Shown piece by piece: positions 1-8,513 of a DNA stretch of 19,335 nucleotides; positions within the stretch are counted from its first letter, which is position 1, and each line of letters starts with the position of its first letter. Source of the stretch: BOG-908 sp964250925 (GTDB lineage Bacteria > Pseudomonadota > Alphaproteobacteria > Acetobacterales > Acetobacteraceae); contig CAXUHU010000062.1 in the NCBI GenBank assembly GCA_964250925.1, positions 1 to 19,335 on the forward strand, given 5' to 3'. The translations under genes were made by a program, and so were the position numbers. The notes under the pieces are model-generated. The model searched no databases. It saw only the letters and a list, made by a program, of their open reading frames with translations, and had not been told where the DNA came from.

Positions 1-2
1 GG

Positions 3-347
3 GTCCAGCCGCTGGCCCGTGCGGAGGGCGCCGGCTGGCCCGACCGCCTGCCCCGGCCGCCCCGCCTGTTCACGCCCCCGCGCCACGTGGAAGCGACGGC
101 CCTGCTGCCCGACCACGCGCCCGTGCGGTTCACCTGGCAGAAGCGCTCGCATCGCGTGCGCCGCGCCGACGGGCCGGAGCGCGTATTCGGCGAATGGTGG
201 CACCACGACGCCGAGACCTGGGCCGTGCGCGACTATTTTCAGGTGGAGGACGAAGCGGGGCAACGGTTCTGGCTGTTCCGGCGTGGCGATGCAGAGCAGG
301 TGGCGACGGGGGATCTGCAATGGTTTCTGCACGGGATGTTCGGGTGA
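3..347 (+). CDS. imuB: ImuB-like Y-family polymerase homologue, C-terminal end (5' partial)
   Basis: Only the last 114 residues are present; the reading frame is open from base 3 and runs off the left edge. ImuB is a catalytically inactive Y-family polymerase relative that bridges DnaE2 to the beta clamp in the ImuA–ImuB–DnaE2 mutasome used for damage-induced translesion synthesis. The visible part is the characteristic ImuB tail: a proline/arginine-rich stretch (RLPRPPRLFTPP), then ALLPDHAPVRFTWQ, HRVRRADGPERVFGEWW, a TWAVRDYFQVEDEAG strand, and the terminal RFWLFRR...LQWFLHGMFG, which matches the usual ImuB ending. dnaE2 follows 64 nt downstream on the same strand, the normal order of this cassette. 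The polymerase core and any promoter or LexA box lie outside the window. The identification rests on the tail motifs plus the dnaE2 neighbour. Confidence 0.9.
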   Translation, partial: VQPLARAEGAGWPDRLPRPPRLFTPPRHVEATALLPDHAPVRFTWQKRSHRVRRADGPERVFGEWWHHDAETWAVRDYFQVEDEAGQRFWLFRRGDAEQVATGDLQWFLHGMFG

Positions 348-357
348 GGGGCAAGCA

Positions 358-392
358 GTTCTTTCTTGAAAGAAAGAACCAAAGAACTTTTA
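358..392 (+). repeat. AT-rich intergenic hairpin between imuB and dnaE2 (copy 1 of a dispersed element)
   Basis: A perfect 9-bp stem (GTTCTTTCT at 358–366, AGAAAGAAC at 371–379) closes a TGAA loop and is followed by CAAAGAACTTTT. It is strikingly AT-rich against its GC-rich surroundings. A related sequence in the opposite orientation lies at 7161–7192; both share a TGAAA..AAAG.ACCAAA..TTT core. The T-run after the stem is short, so it could be a weak intrinsic terminator or attenuator lowering dnaE2 relative to imuB, an mRNA-stabilising stem, or just a repeat copy. The structure is seen directly; its function is inferred. Confidence 0.6.
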
Positions 393-411
393 TTCGTAAA
401 GAAGCGCTTTC

Positions 412-3400
412 TTGACCTACACCGAACTGCACGTCACCTCGAACTACTCCTTCCTGCGCGGCGCCTCGCACGTCGAAGAGCTGCTCGCACAGGCAAAGCA
501 TTTCGGCTACGGCGCCATCGCCATCACCGATCGCAACTCGCTCGCCGGCATCGCGCGCGCGCATCAGCGTGCGAAGGAAGCAGAGATACGGCTGATCGTC
601 GGCTGCCGCCTCGATCTCGTCTGCGGCACGTCGCTGCTCGTCTATCCGACCGACCGCGCCGCCTATGCACGGCTGTGCCAACTGCTCAGCCTCGGCAAAA
701 GCCGGGCCGACCGGGGCACCTGCCTGCTGCACTGGGAGGACGTGGCCGCGCAGGCAGAGGGTTTGATCGCAATTTTGCTGCCCGACCGGGCTGACGACGC
801 GTTGCACGGAAATCTGCTTCGCCTGACACGCGATTTTGCCGCCAACGCCTACGTCGCACTCACCTTGCAGCGGCGACCCGGCGACATCTTGCGTTTGCAC
901 GAGCTGTCGCAGATGGCGCAAGCCGCCCGCGTGGCGACGGTGGCCACCAACGACGTGCTGTACCACGAACCCAAGCGACGTATTCTGCAGGACGTCGTCA
1001 CCTGCATACGCGAGGGCTGTACGATCGACGATGCCGGTTTCCGGCGCGAGCGCTTCGCCGACCGCCACCTCAAACCACCCGAGGAGATGGCACGCCTGTT
1101 CGAACGCTATCCCGAAGCCGTGGCCCGCACGGCAGACATCGCGGAGCGCTGCCGCTTCAGCCTGTCCGAACTCCGCTACCAATACCCGCACGAGGCCATG
1201 CCGGACCGAACTGCCCAGCAAATGCTGGAAAACCTCACCTGGGAGGGCGCAACACGCAAGTACCCGGACGGCGTGCCCGACGAGGTCGAAGCACAGCTTC
1301 GCCACGAACTCGCCCTGATCGGGCGCATGGAGTATGCGCCCTACTTCCTGACGGTACATAGGATCGTGCAGTTCGCGGTTTCCCGCGGCATCCTCTGCCA
1401 GGGCCGCGGCAGCGCCGCCAACAGTGCGGTCTGCTACGTGCTCGGCGTCACCGCCATCGACCCCGTGCAGACCAACCTGCTGTTCGAACGTTTCCTGAGT
1501 ACCGACCGCCGCGAACCGCCGGATATCGACGTCGATTTCGAGCATGAACGGCGCGAGGAAGTCATCCAATGGATCTATGAAACATACGGCCGCGACCGCT
1601 CGGCGCTCTGCGCGGCGGTGGCACGCTACCGCTCGCGCGGCGCCGTGCGCGACGTGGGCAAAGCGCTGGGCCTAACCGAGGATGTGACCGCGGCGCTGGC
1701 CGGTCAGGTCTGGGGTTGGAGCGCCGAGGGGGTTGAGGAGGAACATGCCGCAGCGTTGAACCTCAACATATCCGATCGCCGCCTGCGGATGACGCTGGAC
1801 ATTGCCCGCGAGTTGATCGGCTTTCCGCGCCACATGTCGCAGCACCCCGGCGGTTTCGTGCTCACGCAGGACAGGCTCGACACGCTGGTGCCGATCGCGC
1901 CGGCGGCGATGGAAAACCGCCAGGTGATCGAGTGGGACAAGGACGACATCGACCACCTGCAGTTCATGAAGGTCGATGTGCTGGGCCTGGGCATGCTCGG
2001 CTGCATGCGCCGCGCCTTCGACCTGCTGGCGCAGCACCACGGCAAGCATTTGAAGACGCTGGACGACGTGCCCAAGGAAGACAAGGCCACCTACCGGATG
2101 ATCCAGCGTGCCGACACGATCGGCACGTTCCAGATCGAAAGCCGCGCGCAAATGTCGATGCTGCCGCGCATGAAGCCGAAGGAACTGTACGACCTCGTCA
2201 TCCAGGTGGCGATCGTACGTCCCGGCCCGATCCAGGGCGACATGGTGCATCCCTACCTGCGCCGGCGCGACGGAATCGAAAAACCCGAGTATCCGACGCC
2301 GGAACTCGAGGCCGTGCTGAAGAAGACGCTCGGCGTTCCCCTATTCCAGGAGCAGGCGATGCAGGTCGCCATGGTATGCGCCGGTTTCACCGCGACCGAG
2401 GCCGATCGGCTTCGCCGGGCCATGGCAACCTTCAAGGTAACCGGCGGAGTGAGCGAGTTTCGCGACAGGCTGGTCGACGGCATGGTGGCGCGCAAATACA
2501 CCAAGGAGTTCGCAGAGCGCACCTTCAAGCAGATCGAGGGTTTCGGCAGCTACGGTTTTCCGGAAAGCCACGCCGCCAGCTTCGCGCTGATCGCTTACGC
2601 CAGTTCGTGGATGAAGTGCCACCACCCGGACGTGTTCGGCTGCGCGCTGTTGAACGCACAGCCCATGGGGTTTTATGCGCCCGCACAGATCGTGCGCGAC
2701 GCACGCCAGCACGGCGTGGAGGTGCGCCCCGTCTCCGTCCGCGACAGCGCTTGGGATTGCACGCTGGAGCCGGCCGGCCGCACCCACGCAATCCGCCTGG
2801 GCTTGCGCATGGTCAAGGGGTTGTCCAGCGCAGAGGGCGACAGCATCGTCCGCACGTGCGCTGCTTGCTCCTACGCCACTATCGGCGAGGTGCACCGGCG
2901 CACGCGGCTTGCTAACCGCGCGCTGGAACACCTGGCCGAGGCCGACGCGTTTGCCTGCCTGGGGCTGAGCCGCCGCCAAGCCCTGTGGCAGGTGCGCGCG
3001 CTGCCGCCCACCGAGCTTCCGCTGTTTGCCGAGGAGACATACGCCGAACCCGCGACGCACATCGCCGCCATGAAGCCCGGCCGCGAGGTGGTGGAGGACT
3101 ATCGCAGCGTGGGGCTGACGCTCCGCCGCCACCCCGTGAGCTTCCTGCGCCGCACGCTCGCCGAACGCGGAACGGTGCGTGCGGCCGACCTGTCGCACAG
3201 GCGCGACGGCGCGCGCGTAGGCGTCGCCGGCATCGTGCTCGTGCGCCAGAAGCCCGGCAGCGCCAAGGGGATCATGTTCATCACGGTCGAGGACGAAACC
3301 GGCCACGCGAACTTGGTGATCTGGCCCACCGTGTTCGCCGCGCAGCGCCGCCTGATCCTGTCCGCCGGCATGATCGCCTGCCACGGCCGCCTGCAACGCC

Positions 3401-3573
3401 AGGGCAGCGTGATCCACGTGGTGGCCGAACGTCTGGACGACCTGTCCGACATGCTGCGCAGCGTCGGCGCGCGCGACGCCTTCCCGTTCCACACCGGCCG
3501 CGGCGACGGCGCCAAGCACGGCGCATCACCCGACGCGCGGGGAATCAGGGTGTCGACGCGGGATTTTCGGTGA
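412..3573 (+). CDS. dnaE2: Error-prone DNA polymerase III alpha-type subunit DnaE2 (ImuC)
   Basis: Replication-family polymerase of the ImuA/ImuB/DnaE2 mutasome, which inserts nucleotides opposite lesions during the DNA-damage response. The 1053-residue length is normal for DnaE2 and shorter than replicative DnaE. The N-terminal PHP domain starts at once (ELHVTSNYSFLRGASHVEEL, residues 5–24; AITDRNSLAG near 42). The palm contains GRGSAANS and PDIDVDF, whose Asp371 and Asp373 match catalytic aspartates, with the third in MKVDVLGLG (Asp522). HMSQHPGGF and KPKELYDLV...RPGPIQGDM follow. A helix-hairpin-helix region and an OB-fold (GVAGIVLVRQKPGSAKGIMFI, then TVEDETGHANLVIWP) form the C-terminus. 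The start is a TTG at 412, chosen because the PHP motif begins at residue 5 and AAAGAAG sits a few bases upstream; no ATG fits. It is probably co-transcribed with imuB, with the 358–392 hairpin between them. Confidence 0.95.
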   Translation: MTYTELHVTSNYSFLRGASHVEELLAQAKHFGYGAIAITDRNSLAGIARAHQRAKEAEIRLIVGCRLDLVCGTSLLVYPTDRAAYARLCQLLSLGKSRADRGTCLLHWEDVAAQAEGLIAILLPDRADDALHGNLLRLTRDFAANAYVALTLQRRPGDILRLHELSQMAQAARVATVATNDVLYHEPKRRILQDVVTCIREGCTIDDAGFRRERFADRHLKPPEEMARLFERYPEAVARTADIAERCRFSLSELRYQYPHEAMPDRTAQQMLENLTWEGATRKYPDGVPDEVEAQLRHELALIGRMEYAPYFLTVHRIVQFAVSRGILCQGRGSAANSAVCYVLGVTAIDPVQTNLLFERFLSTDRREPPDIDVDFEHERREEVIQWIYETYGRDRSALCAAVARYRSRGAVRDVGKALGLTEDVTAALAGQVWGWSAEGVEEEHAAALNLNISDRRLRMTLDIARELIGFPRHMSQHPGGFVLTQDRLDTLVPIAPAAMENRQVIEWDKDDIDHLQFMKVDVLGLGMLGCMRRAFDLLAQHHGKHLKTLDDVPKEDKATYRMIQRADTIGTFQIESRAQMSMLPRMKPKELYDLVIQVAIVRPGPIQGDMVHPYLRRRDGIEKPEYPTPELEAVLKKTLGVPLFQEQAMQVAMVCAGFTATEADRLRRAMATFKVTGGVSEFRDRLVDGMVARKYTKEFAERTFKQIEGFGSYGFPESHAASFALIAYASSWMKCHHPDVFGCALLNAQPMGFYAPAQIVRDARQHGVEVRPVSVRDSAWDCTLEPAGRTHAIRLGLRMVKGLSSAEGDSIVRTCAACSYATIGEVHRRTRLANRALEHLAEADAFACLGLSRRQALWQVRALPPTELPLFAEETYAEPATHIAAMKPGREVVEDYRSVGLTLRRHPVSFLRRTLAERGTVRAADLSHRRDGARVGVAGIVLVRQKPGSAKGIMFITVEDETGHANLVIWPTVFAAQRRLILSAGMIACHGRLQRQGSVIHVVAERLDDLSDMLRSVGARDAFPFHTGRGDGAKHGASPDARGIRVSTRDFR

Positions 3574-3635
3574 TCTAATTCTTCCCCGCTATGCTACGCT
3601 TCACAGAGCTACACCGTCATTAGAGCGCGTTCAGG

Positions 3636-4205
3636 TCAACGACTACTCTGCTGATGCGTGTACCCCGCCGGCAGCGCGAACACCGCATCGCCCTGCGTCT
3701 CGTACTTCACTCCCACCGCCTCCATCAGCACGCGTGTGCCCGCGGTCGCGCGCAGCAGCACGCCGTCATCGGTGTAGCAGGCCAGCGTTTCCTGCCCGCG
3801 CGTGTCGATCGTGCGCCACTCGGTGCACGCCAGGCCCGCTACGATGCCGGCGCCCCGGCGCAGGAAGCCGGACCCGGCACCGGGCTGGTCGGCCGAGCGT
3901 GGCGCCGGCAGGTCGACCACCTCGTGCGTCTCGTCGCGCACCAGCGCCATGCGGTGGGCGGTAAAATCCAGCATCATCCAGTTGCCCGACGTGGGCAGAT
4001 CGACGCGCTGCTGGTGTCGGCTTGCGGACCAGCGCAGGCGCTGCAGCAGCGCTGCGCTGTCGGCCCCCGGCACCGGCACGCGATAGGTCACGTCCACGTC
4101 GCGCGTCGGCTGCAGCAGTGGCGCGTCCTGGGCGAATGCGGCGGGGGCCAACGCTGCAAAGGCGCAGGCCAGGCAGGCCAGCATCGCGGCAGCACCGCGT
4201 GTCAC
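3636..4205 (-). CDS. Small exported protein, paralogue of its upstream neighbour
   Basis: No function is recognised. The 189-residue product begins with a clear Sec-type signal peptide (hydrophobic run about residues 8–25, ending AAFAQ), so it should be periplasmic or secreted. The mature protein opens with APLLQPTRDVDVTYRVPVPG and contains GIVAGLACTEWRTIDTRGQE followed by ACYTDDGVLLRATAG. The same two blocks recur in the gene just upstream (4202–4783), so the two are tandem duplicates that have diverged. Each block holds a conserved cysteine, which could pair as a disulfide in the periplasm. The GTG start overlaps the upstream TGA (GTGA), a sign of translational coupling; an ATG seven codons in is an alternative. 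It is the last gene of an aat-led minus-strand run and converges on dnaE2. Confidence 0.8.
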   Translation of the reverse strand: MTRGAAAMLACLACAFAALAPAAFAQDAPLLQPTRDVDVTYRVPVPGADSAALLQRLRWSASRHQQRVDLPTSGNWMMLDFTAHRMALVRDETHEVVDLPAPRSADQPGAGSGFLRRGAGIVAGLACTEWRTIDTRGQETLACYTDDGVLLRATAGTRVLMEAVGVKYETQGDAVFALPAGYTHQQSSR

Positions 4206-4783
4206 CGGCCCAGGCCACCCAGGCCGTCTACGGGCAGCGTGCCCGCGTTGCGGTAATCTTCCGGCCGGCGGAACAGGCTGTCCGGCAGCGCGCCGTACTG
4301 CACCATGGTGGCCTGCACGGCACCCAGCCGGCCATGCGCATCGGCCGCGGTGCCGCGCAGGATCACCCCGTCATCGGTGATGCAGGCGGCAGCCTGGCCG
4401 CGCGCGGAGGCGGCCGTCCATTCGGTGCACGCCAGGCCCGCCACGACGGCCCGCCCATGCCGCTCGAACCGGGCATTGCGCAGTACCGTCTCCTGCGGGT
4501 CGTCCTGCCCGATGCCCACGGTCGCATACAGCTTGAGAAACGGCAGCAGAATGGTTGCCACATGCGCAGGCCGGTCCACCAGGAAGGCGGTCGGTAGCTC
4601 GGCGCTGGTGATGCGCAGATGCGCGCCACCCGCCTGCACACTCACCTGCACGGCCAGGTCGGCGTGGTCGCGCGGGTGCACGGTGTAGTCCACCACCACG
4701 TCTCGGGTCGGCGCCAGCAGCGGCATAGCAGCCATGGCATAAGCCGGCAGACAAGCGATGGCGGCGGTCAGAGCAATTTTCAT
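4202..4783 (-). CDS. Small exported protein, tandem paralogue
   Basis: No function is recognised. From the ATG at 4783 the product is 193 residues with a signal peptide (MKIALTAAIACLPAYAMA). The mature part begins MPLLAPTRDVVVDYTVHP, matching PLLxPTRDVxVxY in the downstream paralogue. A second shared block is RAVVAGLACTEWTAASARGQ, then AACITDDGVILRGTA. The first block suggests a beta-strand-rich fold, and the two cysteines are placed as in the paralogue. A TTG at 4819, overlapping the aat stop codon, would add 12 residues (MTRRPAHRTCRC) in front of the signal peptide; I prefer 4783 because that gives a clean positively charged N-region, although neither start has a strong ribosome binding site. 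It probably shares a transcript with aat upstream and is coupled by a 4-nt overlap to the gene downstream. Confidence 0.8.
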   Translation of the reverse strand: MKIALTAAIACLPAYAMAAMPLLAPTRDVVVDYTVHPRDHADLAVQVSVQAGGAHLRITSAELPTAFLVDRPAHVATILLPFLKLYATVGIGQDDPQETVLRNARFERHGRAVVAGLACTEWTAASARGQAAACITDDGVILRGTAADAHGRLGAVQATMVQYGALPDSLFRRPEDYRNAGTLPVDGLGGLGR

Positions 4784-4815
4784 GCAGCGGCAGGTGCGGT
4801 GCGCAGGGCGGCGGG

Positions 4816-5502
4816 TCAAGCCGGCCGTGCGGCAAGGCTATCATCCGGCCGCCCAAGCTTTGCGATCTCGGCTTTCAACACGTCCGGCTCCGGCGCGCTC
4901 ACCCATCGCGCCGCTACCCCGGCCGCCCGGTCCAGCAGCAGCTTGTAGGCTTCGCGCGACACCTCGACGGTGCCGAACTGGGTCAGGTGCGCGGTCACAA
5001 ACTGCGTGTCGAGCAGGGTGAAGCCGCCCAGGCGAAGGCGTGCCACCAGATGCACCAGCGCCACCTTGCTCGCGTCGCGCGCCAGGCTGAACATGCTCTC
5101 GCCGAAGAACGCGCCGCCCAGCACCACGCCGTACAGGCCGCCCACCAGCGCGCCGCCCGCCCGCACCTCCACGCTATGGGCATGGCCGCGCATGTGCAGG
5201 GCGGTGAACAAGCGCTCGATGTCGCGGTTGATCCAGGTATCCTCGCGGCCCTCGCCAGGTTCGGCACACAAAGCGATCACGCGCGCGAACGCGGCGTCGC
5301 ACGTCACCTCGAACCCGCCATTGGCCACCGTCCGGCGCAGGCGGCGCGGCAGGTGAAACCCGTCCAGCGGAAGCACGCCCCGCTGCTCCGGATCCAGCCA
5401 GTAAAGCCGGTCGCCACGCCGCGTCTCGGCCATGGGAAACAGCCCTGCCCGGTAGGCGCGCAACATCAAATCGGGGGTGACGTCGAAGTGCCGCCTGGAC
5501 AT
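4816..5502 (-). CDS. aat: Leucyl/phenylalanyl-tRNA–protein transferase (Aat)
   Basis: Cytoplasmic aminoacyltransferase that adds Leu or Phe from aminoacyl-tRNA to proteins with N-terminal Lys or Arg, marking them for ClpS/ClpAP degradation (the bacterial N-degron pathway). Family motifs appear in order: AYRAGLFPMAE, LYWLDPEQRGVLPLD, TWINRDIERLFTALHMRGHA, HSVEV, GALVGGLYGVVLGGAFFGES, MFSLARDASKVAL, and GGFTLLDTQFVTAHLTQFG. The 228-residue length from the ATG at 5502 is normal for alphaproteobacterial Aat. A TTG at 5532 would add ten residues without conserved features, so I chose the ATG in front of SRRHFDVTPDLMLRAYRAG. The gene is divergent from the cysteine synthase gene, with about 80 nt between the starts, and heads a run that continues into the two exported paralogues. 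Confidence 0.95.
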   Translation of the reverse strand: MSRRHFDVTPDLMLRAYRAGLFPMAETRRGDRLYWLDPEQRGVLPLDGFHLPRRLRRTVANGGFEVTCDAAFARVIALCAEPGEGREDTWINRDIERLFTALHMRGHAHSVEVRAGGALVGGLYGVVLGGAFFGESMFSLARDASKVALVHLVARLRLGGFTLLDTQFVTAHLTQFGTVEVSREAYKLLLDRAAGVAARWVSAPEPDVLKAEIAKLGRPDDSLAARPA

Positions 5503-5583
5503 GCGGGGCAGTTTGGCGAAAGCATCGCCCAACCGCTAGTCAGCCGCCGGCCGTCAGCACTCATCGTGAGAGGAAACGGGACC

Positions 5584-6573
<990 letters not shown>

Positions 6574-6583
6574 ACGCCCGCAC

Positions 6584-7093
6584 ATGCTGCAGGAGGAGCG
6601 CCGCTTCGTCCTGCGCATGATACCGTACGGCGTGCACGTGGTGACCGCGCTTGACGGGGACGGCGCCCCCGTGGCCGCCACCGCGCATTGGGTGACGCAA
6701 ACCTCCTTCAACCCCGCCCTGGTCATGGTGGCGTTGCCGGCGGGCAGCCTGGCCTACGCCGCAATCCGAGCCACCAACCGCCTCGCTTTGCACATGCTTG
6801 GCAAGGACGACGCCGGCGAGGCCTTCGCCTTCCAGACCCGCGCAGCCGTGCTGGAGGGCGAAACGCTCTCCGGCTGGGGGTTCGCCCCCTCGCGCCATAG
6901 CGGCCTGCCGCTGCTGCACGACGCGGTCGGCGTGCTGGAATGCGGCGTGCGCGCGGTGATCGAATATGGCGACCACCACCCCATCATTGCCGAGGTGACC
7001 GAAGTGCACCTACGCCTTCCGGCGCAGGACCGGCCGGACCAAATGATCTTGCATATTGCCGAGATGGGACGGACGATCTTTTACGGGGGGTGA
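6584..7093 (+). CDS. Flavin reductase-like, FMN-binding domain protein
   Basis: A 169-residue single-domain protein of the flavin reductase-like family (FMN-binding split barrel), which uses NAD(P)H to reduce flavin, often for a partner monooxygenase. The signature runs from FVLRMIPYGVHVVTALDGDG through ATAHWVTQTSFNPALVMVAL (FMN-phosphate region), then RLALHMLGKDD, and LPLLHDAVGVLECGVRAVIEYGDHHPIIAEVTEV, which carries the GDH motif typical of the family. It follows the cysteine synthase gene by 10 nt. The AGGAGGAG at 6591–6598 lies inside the gene; starting after it would remove residues that align with the family N-terminus, so I keep the ATG at 6584. No partner monooxygenase lies nearby, so the physiological substrate is unknown; haem- or FMN-binding proteins of similar fold remain possible. 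Confidence 0.85.
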   Translation: MLQEERRFVLRMIPYGVHVVTALDGDGAPVAATAHWVTQTSFNPALVMVALPAGSLAYAAIRATNRLALHMLGKDDAGEAFAFQTRAAVLEGETLSGWGFAPSRHSGLPLLHDAVGVLECGVRAVIEYGDHHPIIAEVTEVHLRLPAQDRPDQMILHIAEMGRTIFYGG

Positions 7094-7160
7094 TTGGCAG
7101 ACGATGCGCCCGTTTCTCGGCAGCAGTCGATAAACGTGAACTCATACCACTGTTATCGTA

Positions 7161-7192
7161 ACAAAGGTTTGGTGCTTTTTTCACAAAAACGC
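7161..7192. terminator. Putative bidirectional terminator / second copy of the AT-rich hairpin element
   Basis: Between the convergent flavin reductase and CitE-like genes, GCTTTTTT (7174–7181) pairs with AAAAACGC (7185–7192) around a CAC loop, with one mismatch. The flanking AACAAAGGTTTGGT makes its reverse complement resemble the 358–392 element (shared TGAAA..AAAG.ACCAAA..TTT pattern). Its position between two stop codons and its A/T arms fit a transcription terminator serving both strands. The structure is visible; the function is inferred. Confidence 0.55.
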
Positions 7193-7202
7193 CTGCTTGT
7201 GC

Positions 7203-8042
7203 TCACGCACGCGCAAGAAGAGCCTGAGCCTGCTTGAGATGCGGCAGGTCGATCATGCGCCCGTCCAGCGCCAGCGCCCCGCTGCCCGGATTGGCTTCGA
7301 ACGCTGCGATCACGCGGCGCGCCTGATCAATCGCGGCTGCCGTCGGGGCAAACGCGGCGTTGATCGGGGCAACCTGGCTCGGGTGGATCGCCATCATGCC
7401 GGAAAATCCATCGCGCGCTCCGCGTGCGGCGTAGGCGGACAGTCCGGCCATGTCGCGGAAATCGGGGTACACCGTCTCGATCGCCGGCACGCCGGCGGCA
7501 TGGGCGCCGAACAGGGTCAGGCTGCGGGCCAGTTCGTAGGGGGCCGTGAACCGGCCATCCGGCTCACGCGACGTGGCAGCGCCGATGGCGGCGGGCAGGT
7601 CTTCGGCGCCCCAGGTGAGGCCGGCCAGGCGCGGCCCGCTGCCGGCATAGGTGCCGAGCTGAAAGACGGCGGCCGGAATTTCGGTGGCGATCGGCAGGAT
7701 CAGCGCGCGTGGCACGCCGTGCTGGTCAAGCAGCATCGCCAGTCGCACTACGTCGGCGCCGCCGGCCGCTTTCGGCAGCATGATGCCGTCCGGACCCGCG
7801 TGAGCGACACCGGCCAGGTCGGCCAGGGCGTGCGGGCCGTCGAGCGGGTTGATGCGGACGAACACGGTTTGCCGGCGCGGCTCGGCCAGAAAAGCGGCGG
7901 TGGCTTGGCGGGCGTACGGTTTGGCGGCATCGGCGACAGAGTCTTCCAAGTCCAGAATCAGCGCATCAGTCCCCGAGTCGCGTGCCTTGGCCATACGGTC
8001 CGGCCGGTCGCCCGGCACGAAAAGCAGGCTGCGCCAATTCAT
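7203..8042 (-). CDS. CitE-like HpcH/HpaI-family CoA-ester lyase
   Basis: A 279-residue TIM-barrel protein of the HpcH/HpaI aldolase / citrate lyase beta family. Members cleave or form C–C bonds in malyl-, methylmalyl- or citramalyl-CoA with Mg2+. Visible motifs are SLLFVPGDRPDRMAKA (residues 5–20), ALILDLEDSV with acidic metal/CoA-site residues, TVFVRINPLDG, GIMLPKA, LTWGAEDLPAAIG, VPAIETVYPDFRD, and GFSGMMAIHPSQVAPIN near the C-terminus. The length fits stand-alone CitE-like lyases, and no citrate lyase alpha or gamma subunits are nearby, so citrate lyase itself is unlikely. The ATG overlaps the stop of the MaoC-like gene (ATGA), which indicates translational coupling. With a MaoC hydratase next to it, the substrate may be citramalyl-CoA or beta-methylmalyl-CoA; this is an inference and cannot be settled from motifs. 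Confidence 0.88.
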   Translation of the reverse strand: MNWRSLLFVPGDRPDRMAKARDSGTDALILDLEDSVADAAKPYARQATAAFLAEPRRQTVFVRINPLDGPHALADLAGVAHAGPDGIMLPKAAGGADVVRLAMLLDQHGVPRALILPIATEIPAAVFQLGTYAGSGPRLAGLTWGAEDLPAAIGAATSREPDGRFTAPYELARSLTLFGAHAAGVPAIETVYPDFRDMAGLSAYAARGARDGFSGMMAIHPSQVAPINAAFAPTAAAIDQARRVIAAFEANPGSGALALDGRMIDLPHLKQAQALLARA

Positions 8043-8506
8043 GGCGTGTCGGGCGGCGAAGGGCGGCGGTGCAACAGGGCACTGCGCAGGCACTCGCACA
8101 CAAGCTGCCCGTGCTGGTTGTGCAGCCGGTGACGGAACACCACGATCCCGGCCTGCGGGCGCGACCGGCTGGGTCGCACTTCGTGCACCGTCGTTTCCGC
8201 GCGCAGCGTATCACCCACGAAAACGGGATTGGGCATGGTCACGCGGTCGTAGCCGAGGTTGGCCACCAGCGTGCCCAGCGTGGTGTCGCCCACCGAAAGG
8301 CCCACCATCAAGGCGAACGTGAAGGTGCCGTTGACCACGATGCGGCCGAACTCGGTGCCGGCCGCATACTCGGCATCCAGATGAAGCGGCTGCGGATTAT
8401 GAGTCAGCGTCGAAATCAACAAGTTGTCCGTCTCGGTGACGGTACGGCGAACGTCGTGGGCGATGGTGTCGCCGTCGGCCCAGTCATCGAAAAAACGTCC
8501 GGCCAT
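8039..8506 (-). CDS. MaoC-like enoyl-CoA hydratase family protein
   Basis: A 155-residue hot-dog-fold protein of the MaoC family, which hydrates enoyl-CoA thioesters. The N-terminus is GRFFDDWADGDTIAHDVRRTVTETD split over two strands, followed by the central helix LLISTLTHNPQPLHLDAEYA and the loop EFGRIVVNGTFTFALMVGLS. The core HNPQPLHLD corresponds to the family's D-x-N-P-x-H active-site helix, but the catalytic-aspartate position appears to be Asn while the histidine is kept; several C5-dicarboxyl-CoA hydratase subfamilies deviate here too. The ATG at 8506 was chosen over a TTG at 8542 because it precedes the conserved start and lies 7 nt after the DUF1993 stop. The stop overlaps the CitE-like start by 4 nt, so the two should act together, hydration and C–C cleavage being consecutive steps in itaconate or mesaconate-type pathways. 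Confidence 0.87.
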   Translation of the reverse strand: MAGRFFDDWADGDTIAHDVRRTVTETDNLLISTLTHNPQPLHLDAEYAAGTEFGRIVVNGTFTFALMVGLSVGDTTLGTLVANLGYDRVTMPNPVFVGDTLRAETTVHEVRPSRSRPQAGIVVFRHRLHNQHGQLVCECLRSALLHRRPSPPDTP

Positions 8507-8513
8507 CCGGGTC

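Noticed and set aside
358..387. Alphaproteobacterial LexA box (GTTC-N7-GTTC type) upstream of dnaE2
   Set aside because: GAAC words occur at 376 and 384 but are spaced by 4, not 7 bases, and the site sits inside the operon after imuB rather than before its promoter.
130..1569. Long minus-strand open frame opposite dnaE2 (and another at 2341–3519)
   Set aside because: Antisense frames opened by the GC-rich codon bias of dnaE2; no domain motifs, while the plus strand carries unmistakable polymerase motifs.
4987..5583. In-frame upstream extension of the cysteine synthase gene
   Set aside because: It is antisense to aat; the real start at 5584 has a ribosome binding site and the extension has no family similarity.
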